Part shown: in pieces, positions 1 to 6,744 of the stretch
How positions within the stretch are numbered: position 1 is the stretch's first letter
How the letters are laid out: each line of letters opens with the position of its first letter
Assembly: GCF_037963865.1 (NCBI RefSeq)
Contig: NZ_CP150170.1
Span: forward strand, 1-64,000
Direction: 5' to 3'
DNA length: 64,000 nt
Source: Paenibacillus sp. FSL R10-2734
GTDB lineage: Bacteria > Bacillota > Bacilli > Paenibacillales > Paenibacillaceae
The notes under the pieces: generated by a model
Told to the model about the DNA's origin: nothing
Databases searched by the model: none
The model's input: the letters and a program-made list of their open reading frames with translations, nothing else
Translations under genes and position numbers: made by a program

Positions 1-126
1 GCTCGGCGTTGGTGTTGGCGACGTTGTCGGTGTCGGCGACACGCTCGGCGTTGGTGTTGGCGACGTTGTCGGTGTCGGCGACACGCTCGGCGTTGGTGTT
101 GGCGACGTTGTCGGTGTCGGCGACAC
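1..126 (-). repeat. Three perfect 42-bp tandem repeats encoding a Pro/Thr/Ser linker
   Basis: Positions 1-42, 43-84 and 85-126 are identical 42-bp units, each encoding the 14 residues VSPTPTTSPTPTPS on the minus strand. Shortened and diverged units continue to about 240. The array may extend to the left of the window. Being in frame and a multiple of three, copy-number change would alter only the length of the stalk. Confidence 0.95.
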
Positions 127-1092
127 GCTCGGCGTTGGTGTTGGTGTCACGCTCGGCGTTGGTGTCGGCGACGTTGTCGGTGTTGGTGTCACACTCGGCG
201 TTGGTGTTGGCGACGTTGTTGGTGTTGGTGTCGGCGGTGGCTCTTCACCCTCGTACATACCGAGATGCATTTCCACCCCTCCGCTAAAGGATTTAGCAAT
301 TAGGGTTCCATATAATTCCGCACCAGCATAGCTCACAATAGCTTTGGGTGCTAAAATCGTGCCGAAAAATGATGTATATTCAATATTCAACGATGTAGCT
401 TCATAAAAATTGAATATTACTTTATTCGCTTTTCCATTCTGCATAGCAAAACTTGGTACATGAATTGAACTTCCACTTACATTGATAATAAGGGTTGCAT
501 TATTAGCGATATTGAACTGCATAAGAGATGCAACTGCAAGAGTAGGACCGTCCAAATCTATAACATTGAAGGCGTCTGGAGCGTTAATTATAATCTGTTG
601 GTCCTTCTTACTATACTTCCCCGTAGCTGACAGCGCTCCATATTCTTCAGAGCGCGAAATCAGGAATTGCTCCTCAGCAGCAAAATCAATCGGCTTATCT
701 TTCCTAGTCCCACCCATAAAGTTTATACCTTGTGAATTAGCAGAAAGCTTTTCCCCATAAACTGCGGTCCCATGAACCTGACCACTGTTAATGTAATTGA
801 GGTCTTTTCCCGCAATCAGGACATCTCCAGAACTGTACGCTCGAGCCACACCATAGTTCTCCAAGGTGATATTACCACCAGCAGCAAGTCGACCCTGAAT
901 CTGGTCATTTTTCTGAGCGAAATCACCAAAGATAAAAGCATTAAAGTTACCAGCAATACCTAACACAGGTGTAGGAGTATAGGGAAGCACCTCATCTGCC
1001 GCATTTACCAAATAACCTCCAGAAAGCCCACTACCTACCGCCAAAATCCCCGCTAATACCATTGCAAGCAACGGCTTGATTCTTCTTTTCAA
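1..1092 (-). CDS. Choice-of-anchor A family surface protein, C-terminus beyond window
   Basis: This appears to be a secreted cell-surface protein of the choice-of-anchor A family, probably an adhesin or matrix protein. The TTG start at 1092 is chosen because AGGAGG lies eight bases upstream and the next residues form a signal peptide (KRR then a hydrophobic stretch, about residues 1-31). The mature part begins near residue 40 with the family-typical pattern GNFNAFIFGDF, followed by GRLAAGGNITLENYGVA. From about residue 284 to the window edge the protein is a low-complexity Thr/Pro/Ser linker. Its anchor domain lies outside the window, so the anchoring mode is unknown. Expression is probably controlled by the GEMM riboswitch just upstream. 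The family call rests on remembered sequence pattern; a precise function cannot be given. Confidence 0.78.
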   Translation of the reverse strand, partial: MKRRIKPLLAMVLAGILAVGSGLSGGYLVNAADEVLPYTPTPVLGIAGNFNAFIFGDFAQKNDQIQGRLAAGGNITLENYGVARAYSSGDVLIAGKDLNYINSGQVHGTAVYGEKLSANSQGINFMGGTRKDKPIDFAAEEQFLISRSEEYGALSATGKYSKKDQQIIINAPDAFNVIDLDGPTLAVASLMQFNIANNATLIINVSGSSIHVPSFAMQNGKANKVIFNFYEATSLNIEYTSFFGTILAPKAIVSYAGAELYGTLIAKSFSGGVEMHLGMYEGEEPPPTPTPTTSPTPTPSVTPTPTTSPTPTPSVTPTPTPSVSPTPTTSPTPTPSVSPTPTTSPTPTPSVSPTPTTSPTPTPS

Positions 1093-1162
1093 AATGCACA
1101 CCTCCTAAAGCTATGATTTATATTTAATCAGGAATAGTTACCAGAAGCGTAAAGGACCTAAC

Positions 1163-1208
1163 AACAAAAAAGACCGCCATAAAAGAAGTGGAATTCCCTT
1201 CTCATGGC
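1163..1208 (-). terminator. Expression-platform terminator of the GEMM riboswitch
   Basis: On the minus strand GCCAT and AGAAG pair with CTTCT and ATGGC, followed by a run of six T. The left arm overlaps the 3' end of the aptamer, so ligand binding could compete with terminator formation. Confidence 0.75.
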
Positions 1209-1292
1209 AGTCGGACGGTCATAGTGCCTTTTAGACACGTTAGACTCCTGAACTTTGCGTCCCACCCTTTCAGGCGGTTTGCTATTATCATG
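1205..1292 (-). ncRNA. GEMM-I (cyclic-dinucleotide) riboswitch
   Basis: The minus strand carries the class I GEMM core: GCAAACC, a GAAA tetraloop hairpin, GGGACGCAAAG, and a second hairpin ending in TATGACCGTCCGACTGCC. It lies about 110 bases upstream of the surface-protein start and is followed by an intrinsic terminator. GEMM-I riboswitches sense c-di-GMP or, in a subset, 3',3'-cGAMP. Aligned to the Vibrio cholerae Vc2 aptamer, the base matching G20 is A here (complement of 1283), the state seen in the cGAMP-capable subset. Ligand identity is therefore open. Confidence 0.87.
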
Positions 1293-1298
1293 ATTATA
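1293..1298 (-). promoter_or_regulatory. Probable -10 box for the riboswitch transcript
   Basis: TATAAT is read on the minus strand a few bases before the aptamer. No convincing -35 is present at 17 bases (TTTAAT at best), so the promoter is only partly supported. Confidence 0.45.
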
Positions 1299-1435
1299 TA
1301 AGTATTGCCTTGCAAATTAAAACCGGCAGATTAAGTACTCTATGAAATATCTGTCTATGACTTTTAATACTTCTGAACTATTAATAGTTTAGCGCTCTGT
1401 ACCCACAAATGTCAATCAATTCCTTCCGATCCCCC

Positions 1436-1485
1436 TTACATTTACAGCCACAAAAAAAAAGCGCCTAAAGACGCTTCGCACAAAG
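1436..1485 (-). terminator. Terminator after the 32-residue peptide gene
   Basis: On the minus strand GCGTCTTTAGGCGC forms a short hairpin followed by nine T. It lies just downstream of the small membrane peptide gene. Confidence 0.65.
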
Positions 1486-1499
1486 GTTTTTCTTCAATT

Positions 1500-1598
1500 T
1501 TAAAGTAACTGTATATAGCCCAATATAGATATCCATAATGGAATACTTAGAATCAAACCAAATACCAATCCGCGGTGGAGACTTCCTTCATCCTTCAT
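1500..1598 (-). CDS. Small membrane peptide, 32 residues, unknown function
   Basis: A 32-residue open frame starts with ATG at 1598 after a good AAGGAG site seven bases upstream and ends with TAA at 1500. It reads MKDEGSLHRG, then one continuous hydrophobic helix of about 22 residues ending in YIQLL. This is the shape of a single-pass membrane microprotein with a short charged N-terminus. An intrinsic terminator follows directly, so it looks like a one-gene transcription unit. It is too short for usual gene calling. I do not recognise a family; the RBS, hydrophobicity and terminator are the only support. Confidence 0.6.
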   Translation of the reverse strand: MKDEGSLHRGLVFGLILSIPLWISILGYIQLL

Positions 1599-1784
1599 CT
1601 TAATTCTCCTTTTTATGAGTCTTAAGCATCAATTTTTATTATTACAAATTTAATATAATCTATTCTCTCTAATTCAGTTGTGAATTTAATCACATTAGAA
1701 AAGCTATTTAGAAATAACATTGATTAATTTTGGGGTATCGGGGTAGAATACGAATATACGTTCCCATTAGAGGTGATGATATTC

Positions 1785-2177
1785 ATGCATAGAGCAGAAA
1801 GCAGGGACAACATGCTGGTGAAATCTTATTTATTGCTTCCGATGATTTTATCAGCTTTTGAACGGGACTCCGCCATTCTATCTACACATTTACGAACACC
1901 CGCGCCCTATCTGGAGGTTCTTGGAACCGCCGCGGCAGTAGCTACAACTGATCTAAGAGATGTTCGTTCGGAGATGAGGAAACGGGGAATCAAGGTATAT
2001 GAGCAGAACAAACTTAACACGGGAATTGAAGCCAAATTTATATGTCGCGGATACCATGAACGAATGCTGCTGCTAAACGACATCGTTGCTGCCCAAGCTG
2101 CCATTCATATGCGCAGATATCTCGGGCTGGATATTTCATCTTTTAAGAGCTATGAAGAGCAGTATCAGATTAAATAA
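1785..2177 (+). CDS. Conserved-looking hypothetical protein, 130 residues
   Basis: A soluble basic protein that I do not recognise. The ATG at 1785 is preferred because AGAGGTG lies nine bases upstream; a GTG at 1773 would overlap that site. The N-terminal half is hydrophobic and helical (LVKSYLLLPMILSAFERD), the middle has an alanine-rich stretch, and the C-terminus is basic and helical (ICRGYHERMLLLNDIVAAQAAIHMRRYLGLD). No signal peptide or metal-binding motif is apparent. It stands alone, with an AT-rich region before it and about 200 bases without a gene after it. No function is proposed. Confidence 0.75.
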   Translation: MHRAESRDNMLVKSYLLLPMILSAFERDSAILSTHLRTPAPYLEVLGTAAAVATTDLRDVRSEMRKRGIKVYEQNKLNTGIEAKFICRGYHERMLLLNDIVAAQAAIHMRRYLGLDISSFKSYEEQYQIK

Positions 2178-2373
2178 AGCTGCGTAGAAGCTACTCTCCT
2201 CCCCCCATTTTATTAGCGAACAAAAAAATAGGCCTTACCATGGGAGTTGGCAAGACCTTAGAGATTTATACCACAAAACACTGGGGGGTGTTTGGTGTCT
2301 TCAATATATACCTCGAACCTGAAAATAAGATGATGCTCACATGAAAATCACATTAAAAATATAATTTGGTCAT

Positions 2374-2787
2374 TCAAACTTGATCTGGAAGCTCCCACAA
2401 GCTTAATCTGCCTTTAGCCGGTATAGGAGAATTCAGCGGAAGAACACCTTCAAGCTTCCAAGCAAAACGTCCTTCACTATAGTCGCCAAAATCATATTCA
2501 TTCCCATTTATCCACTCCCTTAGATCCGCTTCTGGTGTAACCTCATAACATCCCGTGAGCTGGCCTGACGCAATAATGGCTCCTGTCGGCAAATTGTTCG
2601 CTGTATAGCCATGCTTCGCCAATATCGATTTGAACGGCTCCTGTTCACATACCTTCTTGTCTATCCTCATCCCGGCATGAATGCCTAACTCCCCGCGGTA
2701 GGCTGTTCTCCATGAACGAGTTTCGAACTGTTTTTCACCGAGAGCAATCAACGTTGCCCAAGGCTGTCGTATCGTTAAATAGCGCAT
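2374..2787 (-). CDS. ASCH domain-containing protein
   Basis: This is a small ASCH-domain protein (PUA-like fold, proposed RNA binding). It begins MRYLTIRQPWATLIALGEKQFETRSW, the typical strand-helix pattern in which QPW, the G.K..E.R and W residues line the proposed ligand cleft. The C-terminal half ends with the family's WKLEGVLPL segment. The start is taken at 2787 rather than 2796 because GAAGGG then has proper spacing of nine bases. A terminator and a tRNA gene separate it from the next minus-strand gene. Family function in bacteria is not established; proposals include RNA modification or cytidine deamidation. Confidence 0.85.
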   Translation of the reverse strand: MRYLTIRQPWATLIALGEKQFETRSWRTAYRGELGIHAGMRIDKKVCEQEPFKSILAKHGYTANNLPTGAIIASGQLTGCYEVTPEADLREWINGNEYDFGDYSEGRFAWKLEGVLPLNSPIPAKGRLSLWELPDQV

Positions 2788-2825
2788 GCTATCCATCCCT
2801 TCAATTCATCGAAAGATACAGAAAA

Positions 2826-2860
2826 GCGCGGTCTCCGAAATCCCGGAATACCGCGCTGCA
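2826..2860 (-). terminator. Terminator after tRNA-Thr
   Basis: On the minus strand GCGCGGT pairs with ACCGCGC around an internal CCGGGATTTCGG, followed by TTTTCTG. It sits about 20 bases downstream of the tRNA. Confidence 0.75.
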
Positions 2861-2876
2861 TAAGCATTATAAGTAT

Positions 2877-2947
2877 GCTGGTGAAGGGAATTGAACCCCC
2901 GGCCTACGCATTACGAGTGCGTTGCTCTACCCCTGAGCTACACCAGC
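2877..2947 (-). tRNA. tRNA-Thr (anticodon CGT)
   Basis: A 71-base cloverleaf is read on the minus strand. The acceptor arms GCTGGTG and CACCAGC pair perfectly. The D-arm is GCTC/GAGC, and the anticodon stem ACGCA/TGCGT holds the loop CTCGTAA. The T-arm is closed partly by G-T pairs around TTCAATT. CCA is not encoded as a full motif after the acceptor end. The anticodon CGT reads ACG threonine codons. Confidence 0.95.
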
Positions 2948-3041
2948 TTAAGGCTGACTCTTCTGTCAAACAAAAAATATTATACAACTTCCAGACAGAA
3001 ACGCAAGCCTATTTCTTCCTGTTCCCCACTCTCCCAAACTG

Positions 3042-3350
3042 CTATTCAATCTGTAGCTTACGCTCCACAGACTCCAGCTTTCCACGGCTAGTGGAAGGCT
3101 TATCGCGGCGGTCATCTATTTTAAGTGAGGTCGAGACCCGCTCTGCACCTGCGGCAAAAGGAGACTCATGCAGCGCTTCGACCGCTGCAAAAATACGCTG
3201 GAGAGGTCCCTCGATGATCGTCCCCATGGATGTAAGCTCATAAGTAATCCCTTCTACCGTCTTCAGCACTCGCTGCATATCCGCAACATAACTGCTAAGG
3301 CTGGTACTGCCTGTTCCAATCGGAATAACGGTCACTTCAGCAATAGGCAT
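3042..3350 (-). CDS. MTH1187 family thiamine-binding protein
   Basis: A small ferredoxin-like-fold protein of the MTH1187/YkoF-like family, known to bind thiamine or hydroxymethylpyrimidine in several members. It begins MPIAEVTVIPIGTGSTSLSSYV and continues with the family pattern YELTSMGTIIEG about 40 residues later. The last 30 residues are charged and probably disordered. GAGGAGG lies seven bases before the ATG. It is transcribed toward the tRNA gene; no thiamine transport or synthesis genes are adjacent, so the physiological role cannot be read from context. Confidence 0.87.
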   Translation of the reverse strand: MPIAEVTVIPIGTGSTSLSSYVADMQRVLKTVEGITYELTSMGTIIEGPLQRIFAAVEALHESPFAAGAERVSTSLKIDDRRDKPSTSRGKLESVERKLQIE

Positions 3351-3529
3351 GAGAATACCTCCTCGAAATTGTATAGTACGTGTCTCCTTCTATTGTAACA
3401 ACTCCAACGCTCCCCCACAAACAATGCCAGCGTTAGTATACCCCTCTGTTTCCGTTGAACACTCCGAAATGCGGCTTCGGCTAAGGGTACTTTTTAAAAA
3501 GTGAATTCTAGGGTCGTCTGCACTACATT

Positions 3530-3639
3530 TATGGACTCTTTGTGGCATCTTTTCGGAGAATTTATGAATCATTTTCCATGTGCCTGTGGATCAATTGTGG
3601 ATTACTTATGGACAGCCTGTGGATCATTTGTGGAGTACT
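3530..3639 (+). repeat. 11-bp periodic DnaA-box-like array
   Basis: Units begin every 11 bases from 3530. The best are at 3585 (TGTGGATCAAT), 3596 (TGTGGATTACT), 3618 (TGTGGATCATT) and 3629 (TGTGGAGTACT), with degenerate units at 3530, 3541, 3563 and 3607. The first nine bases differ by one position from the reverse complement of the DnaA box TTATCCACA in three units. The array ends about 40 bases before the nrd promoter. Confidence 0.7.
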
Positions 3640-3645
3640 TTTGAA

Positions 3646-3673
3646 GAACCCGCTCCCCGCGCGGGTTTTCTAA
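3646..3673. terminator. GC-rich hairpin followed by TTTTC
   Basis: AACCCGC pairs with GCGGGTT and is followed by TTTTC on the plus strand. It lies between the 11-bp array and the nrd promoter and could insulate the promoter from upstream readthrough. Confidence 0.45.
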
Positions 3674-3680
3674 AAAACTG

Positions 3681-3709
3681 TTTACAAACACAACATCTTG
3701 GGTTATTTT
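3681..3709 (+). promoter_or_regulatory. Promoter of the nrd cluster
   Basis: TTTACA at 3681-3686 and TATTTT at 3704-3709 are separated by 17 bases. Transcription would begin near 3716, just before the cobalamin aptamer. Confidence 0.6.
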
Positions 3710-3735
3710 TATCTAACGACAACAAAATATAGTGG
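3688..3735 (+). promoter_or_regulatory. Two NrdR-box-like sites 32 bp apart
   Basis: Box 1 (3688-3703, ACACAACATCTTGGGT) matches the NrdR consensus ACACWATATATWGTGT at 13 of 16 positions. Box 2 (3720-3735, CAACAAAATATAGTGG) matches at 12 of 16. They start exactly 32 bp apart, the three-turn spacing known for NrdR pairs, and cover the promoter spacer and transcription start. NrdR is a general repressor of ribonucleotide reductase genes. Confidence 0.6.
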
Positions 3736-3736
3736 A

Positions 3737-3950
3737 GACAGGCGCTTTGATCCTTTATCGGAATTAGAGCTTAATAGGGAAGTGCGGTGAGAATCCGCTG
3801 CGGTCCCGCCACTGTAACCGGATATCCTTCCTAGGCTTTTAGAGCTTAAGAAGGACAGATCTCCCGGCAGAAGCCACTGAGGGTTAAGATAGCCCTTGGG
3901 AAGGCGCCGAGAGGTCCTACGGAAGCCAGGAGACCTGCCTGTTTCGACGA
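3737..3950 (+). ncRNA. Cobalamin (B12) riboswitch upstream of nrdD
   Basis: The aptamer contains the conserved cores TTAATAGGGAA, GGTGAGAATCC, GCGGTCCCGCCACTGTAA, GCCACTG with a downstream GGGAAGGCG, and GCCAGGAGACCTGCC. Cobalamin riboswitches normally shut off expression when adenosylcobalamin is plentiful. Here it precedes B12-independent ribonucleotide reductases. The implied logic is repression of classes III and I when a B12-dependent class II enzyme can work, as known for Streptomyces nrdAB. No class II gene is in the window. Confidence 0.95.
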
Positions 3951-4096
3951 CACCAACTATGAATGCCTGCGAGGAACAGGAACGGTGTCCGCATGCGGTC
4001 ATCTTCTTTTAGAGACCACTGCAAATATCTGTATGGATATTTACATAACGCATCGGGCATTTTCTGCCATCCTCGCTAGGGGATGCTTTTTTTATG
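3948..4096 (+). terminator. Expression platform of the cobalamin riboswitch
   Basis: After the aptamer, GACACC near 3948 can pair with GGTGTC near 3984. Further on, CATCC and GGATG flank a short loop followed by seven T (about 4067-4093). This fits termination control before nrdD. About 95 bases of leader then run to the nrdD start. Confidence 0.6.
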
Positions 4097-4191
4097 AGAT
4101 CAGAACGAATATATGGCCGCTTACGGCGGTCCAACTTCTTAATGATAGGACGATAGACGTTTTTCTTTTATACTGAGAGGAGAGCTATACA

Positions 4192-6177
4192 ATGACGTTG
4201 TTGGAGAGACAATTTAACGGTACAACAAATGCAAAAGAAGTTCTTTTAGAAGAGCTCATTGATTTAGGACGCGATATTATCGACAGCCGGGATTTGGACC
4301 TACTGCGCGAAAATGCCAATTTGAACGGAGAGAGTTTCTCCGGTAAAATGAGCAAGTTCGGTAGTGAATATTCAAAATGGTACGCCCGTAACTTTACGAT
4401 GCCACCGCAGCTAGTGCAGGCCATTGAGGACAATGTCGTCTATGTGCATGATCTGGATCAATACGCGATCGGAACGACCAACTGCATTTTTATCCCGTTT
4501 GATAAACTTCTCCGTGAAGGCTTCAACACCGGCAATGGCAGCGTTCGTCCTCCAAACTCCATAATGACAGCTATGTCACTGGTAGCGATCATTTTTCAAT
4601 CCCAGCAAAATGCTCAATATGGCGGTGTATCCGCTAATAAGCTCGACTATGATCTAGCACCTTATGTAACCAAATCCTTCGCTAAGCTGTTCCGTAAGGG
4701 TCTGGAATACTTTGAAGAAGGACAAGCTAGTGAATCTTTGGGTGAAATCACAATGAGTCGGACCGATCTGGCGGAGTTATATCCGAAATCGTTCCGTTAT
4801 GCACTAAAGGAAACAGAAATCGAAACACTACAAGCGGCGGAAAGCATGGTACACAATCTCAACACCATGTCCAGCCGATCCGGTGGACAAATACCGTTTA
4901 CGAGCATCAACTACGGTACTTGTACTTCACCAGAAGGCCAGCTTGTGATCAGTTCTCTGCTAACCGCAACGATGAACGGACTTGGCAGCGGAGAAACACC
5001 AGTGTTCCCGATTCAAATTTTCAAATGTAAGCAAGGGACCAATCAACAGCAAGGCGATCCTAACTATGAACTGTTCCTAAAAGCGGCTGAATGTTCTGCG
5101 CGCAGACTATATCCGAACTTTGCTAATCTAGACGCTCCGCTCAACTTGCAGTATTATGATCCAAGTGATCCTGATACGGAATTTGCTACAATGGGCTGCC
5201 GAACTCGCGTGCTAGGCGACCGTTTTGGGCGTAATCATTGCTCCGGGAAGGGCAACCTTTCCTTTAATACACTGAATCTGGTTCGGCTCGGTCTGGCACA
5301 CGGCACAATAACAGGCCGACGCAACGTCGCAGACGAAGCTGGCTTCTATGAAGATCTAAATCATTATATGGATATTGCGCTGGAAGGTCTTCTCCATCGG
5401 TTCCACATCCAAGCCGCACAAAAAGCTAAAGCGTCCGATTTCATGATGCGAGAAGGCGTCTGGGAAGGCGGCGAAAATCTCGCTCCTGAAGACTCTGTAG
5501 GCGAACTGTTAAAGCATGGCAGTCTATCGCTTGGGTTCATCGGTATGGCGGAATGCATGAAAGCCATGTATGGCAAACACCATGGCGAGGATATGGAAGT
5601 CCATGCCAAGGCTTTGGGTATCGTGCGTCATATGCGGGAGTATTGCGATCGGAAAAGTGAGGAACTGAATCTCAACATCACCTTGTTCGCAACACCAGCA
5701 GAAGGCTTGTCCGGCAAATTCACCAAGATTGATCGCAAGGTACTGGGTTCTATTCCGGGTGTAACTGACCGTGAGTATTATACGAACTCTTTTCACATCC
5801 CTGTATACTTCGAACTGAGTGCTGCTCAGAAGATTAGCTTGGAAGCTTCTTTCCATGAATACTGCAATGCCGGGGCTATTTCTTATGTCGAATTAAACGG
5901 CAATGCCCGCAGTAATCCATCCGCTTTTATCAAAATCATTAAATATGCGCTCGAACAACAGGTCAGCTATTTCAGCATTAACCATCCGATTGACCGCTGC
6001 TCCGGCTGCGGATACGAAGGCGTAATCGGGACAAACTGTCCGTCCTGCGGCGTGCATGAAACAGAAGTGCATATCCGCCGTTTGCGCAGAGTTACTGGTT
6101 ATTTAACTGGCGACTACCAGACCCGCTTCAATGGCGCCAAACAAGCTGAAGTACGGGACCGCGTTAAACATCTATGA
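4192..6177 (+). CDS. nrdD: Anaerobic (class III) ribonucleoside-triphosphate reductase
   Basis: NrdD reduces ribonucleoside triphosphates to deoxy forms without oxygen, using a glycyl radical. The 661-residue protein shows the C-terminal zinc site with cysteines 603, 606, 615 and 618 (CSGC and CPSC). The glycyl-radical segment RVTGYLTGDYQTRFN follows, with Gly636 as the likely radical site. The N-terminus has no ATP-cone, unlike the roughly 712-residue E. coli enzyme, so allosteric overall-activity control through that domain is missing. A good GAGAGGAG site precedes the ATG. It overlaps nrdG by four bases (ATGA), implying coupled translation. Control comes from the B12 riboswitch and probably NrdR upstream. 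Confidence 0.96.
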   Translation: MTLLERQFNGTTNAKEVLLEELIDLGRDIIDSRDLDLLRENANLNGESFSGKMSKFGSEYSKWYARNFTMPPQLVQAIEDNVVYVHDLDQYAIGTTNCIFIPFDKLLREGFNTGNGSVRPPNSIMTAMSLVAIIFQSQQNAQYGGVSANKLDYDLAPYVTKSFAKLFRKGLEYFEEGQASESLGEITMSRTDLAELYPKSFRYALKETEIETLQAAESMVHNLNTMSSRSGGQIPFTSINYGTCTSPEGQLVISSLLTATMNGLGSGETPVFPIQIFKCKQGTNQQQGDPNYELFLKAAECSARRLYPNFANLDAPLNLQYYDPSDPDTEFATMGCRTRVLGDRFGRNHCSGKGNLSFNTLNLVRLGLAHGTITGRRNVADEAGFYEDLNHYMDIALEGLLHRFHIQAAQKAKASDFMMREGVWEGGENLAPEDSVGELLKHGSLSLGFIGMAECMKAMYGKHHGEDMEVHAKALGIVRHMREYCDRKSEELNLNITLFATPAEGLSGKFTKIDRKVLGSIPGVTDREYYTNSFHIPVYFELSAAQKISLEASFHEYCNAGAISYVELNGNARSNPSAFIKIIKYALEQQVSYFSINHPIDRCSGCGYEGVIGTNCPSCGVHETEVHIRRLRRVTGYLTGDYQTRFNGAKQAEVRDRVKHL

Positions 6178-6689
6178 ATATTTGCGGTTACTACCCGGAG
6201 TCGATTAATGAGGGAGAGGGCATGCGGGCCGTCCTCTTCCTCAGCGGCTGCCGCCATCGTTGCCCGGGATGTTTTAATCCCGAGACGTGGAATTTTAAAT
6301 ACGGTGAAGTCTTCACCCTAGAACGCCAACACGAAATTATTGCAGAAATTGCCGCTAACCCACTGCTAGATGGTTTAACACTGGCCGGTGGTGATCCGTT
6401 TTTCTCTGCAGAGGAGGTACTGGGGTTCATTCATGAGCTTCGCACCGTGCTGCCAGGATTCCCGATCTGGATTTATAGTGGTTATACTTACGAAGAACTT
6501 ACTGCCCTTCCCGGTTCACCGGAGTGGAATCTACTTACGCAGTGTCAGGTGTTAATAGATGGACGATTTATAGAAGAACTGAAAGATACCACACTTCCTT
6601 ACCGAGGAAGCTCTAACCAACGCATAATCGACATTCCGGCCAGTATGAACGGCTCGGAGGTCTTTCTGTGGCAGCCTACTGCGCTATAA
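6174..6689 (+). CDS. nrdG: Anaerobic ribonucleotide reductase activating protein
   Basis: NrdG is the radical-SAM activase that generates the glycyl radical on NrdD. The signature CX3CX2C is present as Cys26, Cys30 and Cys33 in LFLSGCRHRCPGCFN, which ligates the 4Fe-4S cluster. The GGDP motif (LTLAGGDPFF) that contacts S-adenosylmethionine follows near residue 66. The length of 171 residues is typical. The start overlaps the nrdD stop, so the two are translated together. Confidence 0.96.
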   Translation: MNICGYYPESINEGEGMRAVLFLSGCRHRCPGCFNPETWNFKYGEVFTLERQHEIIAEIAANPLLDGLTLAGGDPFFSAEEVLGFIHELRTVLPGFPIWIYSGYTYEELTALPGSPEWNLLTQCQVLIDGRFIEELKDTTLPYRGSSNQRIIDIPASMNGSEVFLWQPTAL

Positions 6690-6744
6690 TATATCAATTT
6701 TTGATATTGAAAATTAACCCAAAATAAGAAGGGATGAAATAACC

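Noticed and set aside
9..287. Plus-strand open frame with repeated LVLATLSVSATRSA units
   Set aside because: It is the opposite-strand shadow of the Thr/Pro/Ser repeat of the surface protein; no RBS and no unique sequence.
2170..2290. Possible terminator AGGCCTT...AAGACCT after the unknown 130-residue protein gene
   Set aside because: The arms are imperfect and no T-run follows, so it is not listed as a feature.
3390..3572. Minus-strand 60-residue open frame upstream of the thiamine-binding gene
   Set aside because: No RBS, no recognisable domain, and it overlaps the 11-bp periodic array, which better explains the sequence.
3585..3639. Interpretation of the 11-bp array as a CRISPR array or plasmid iterons
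   Set aside because: Units are too short with no spacers for CRISPR, and no replication initiator gene is nearby; the DnaA-box similarity and nrd context are more economical.
3709..4002. Minus-strand 97-residue open frame
   Set aside because: It lies wholly over the cobalamin riboswitch and is a shadow of the conserved RNA sequence.
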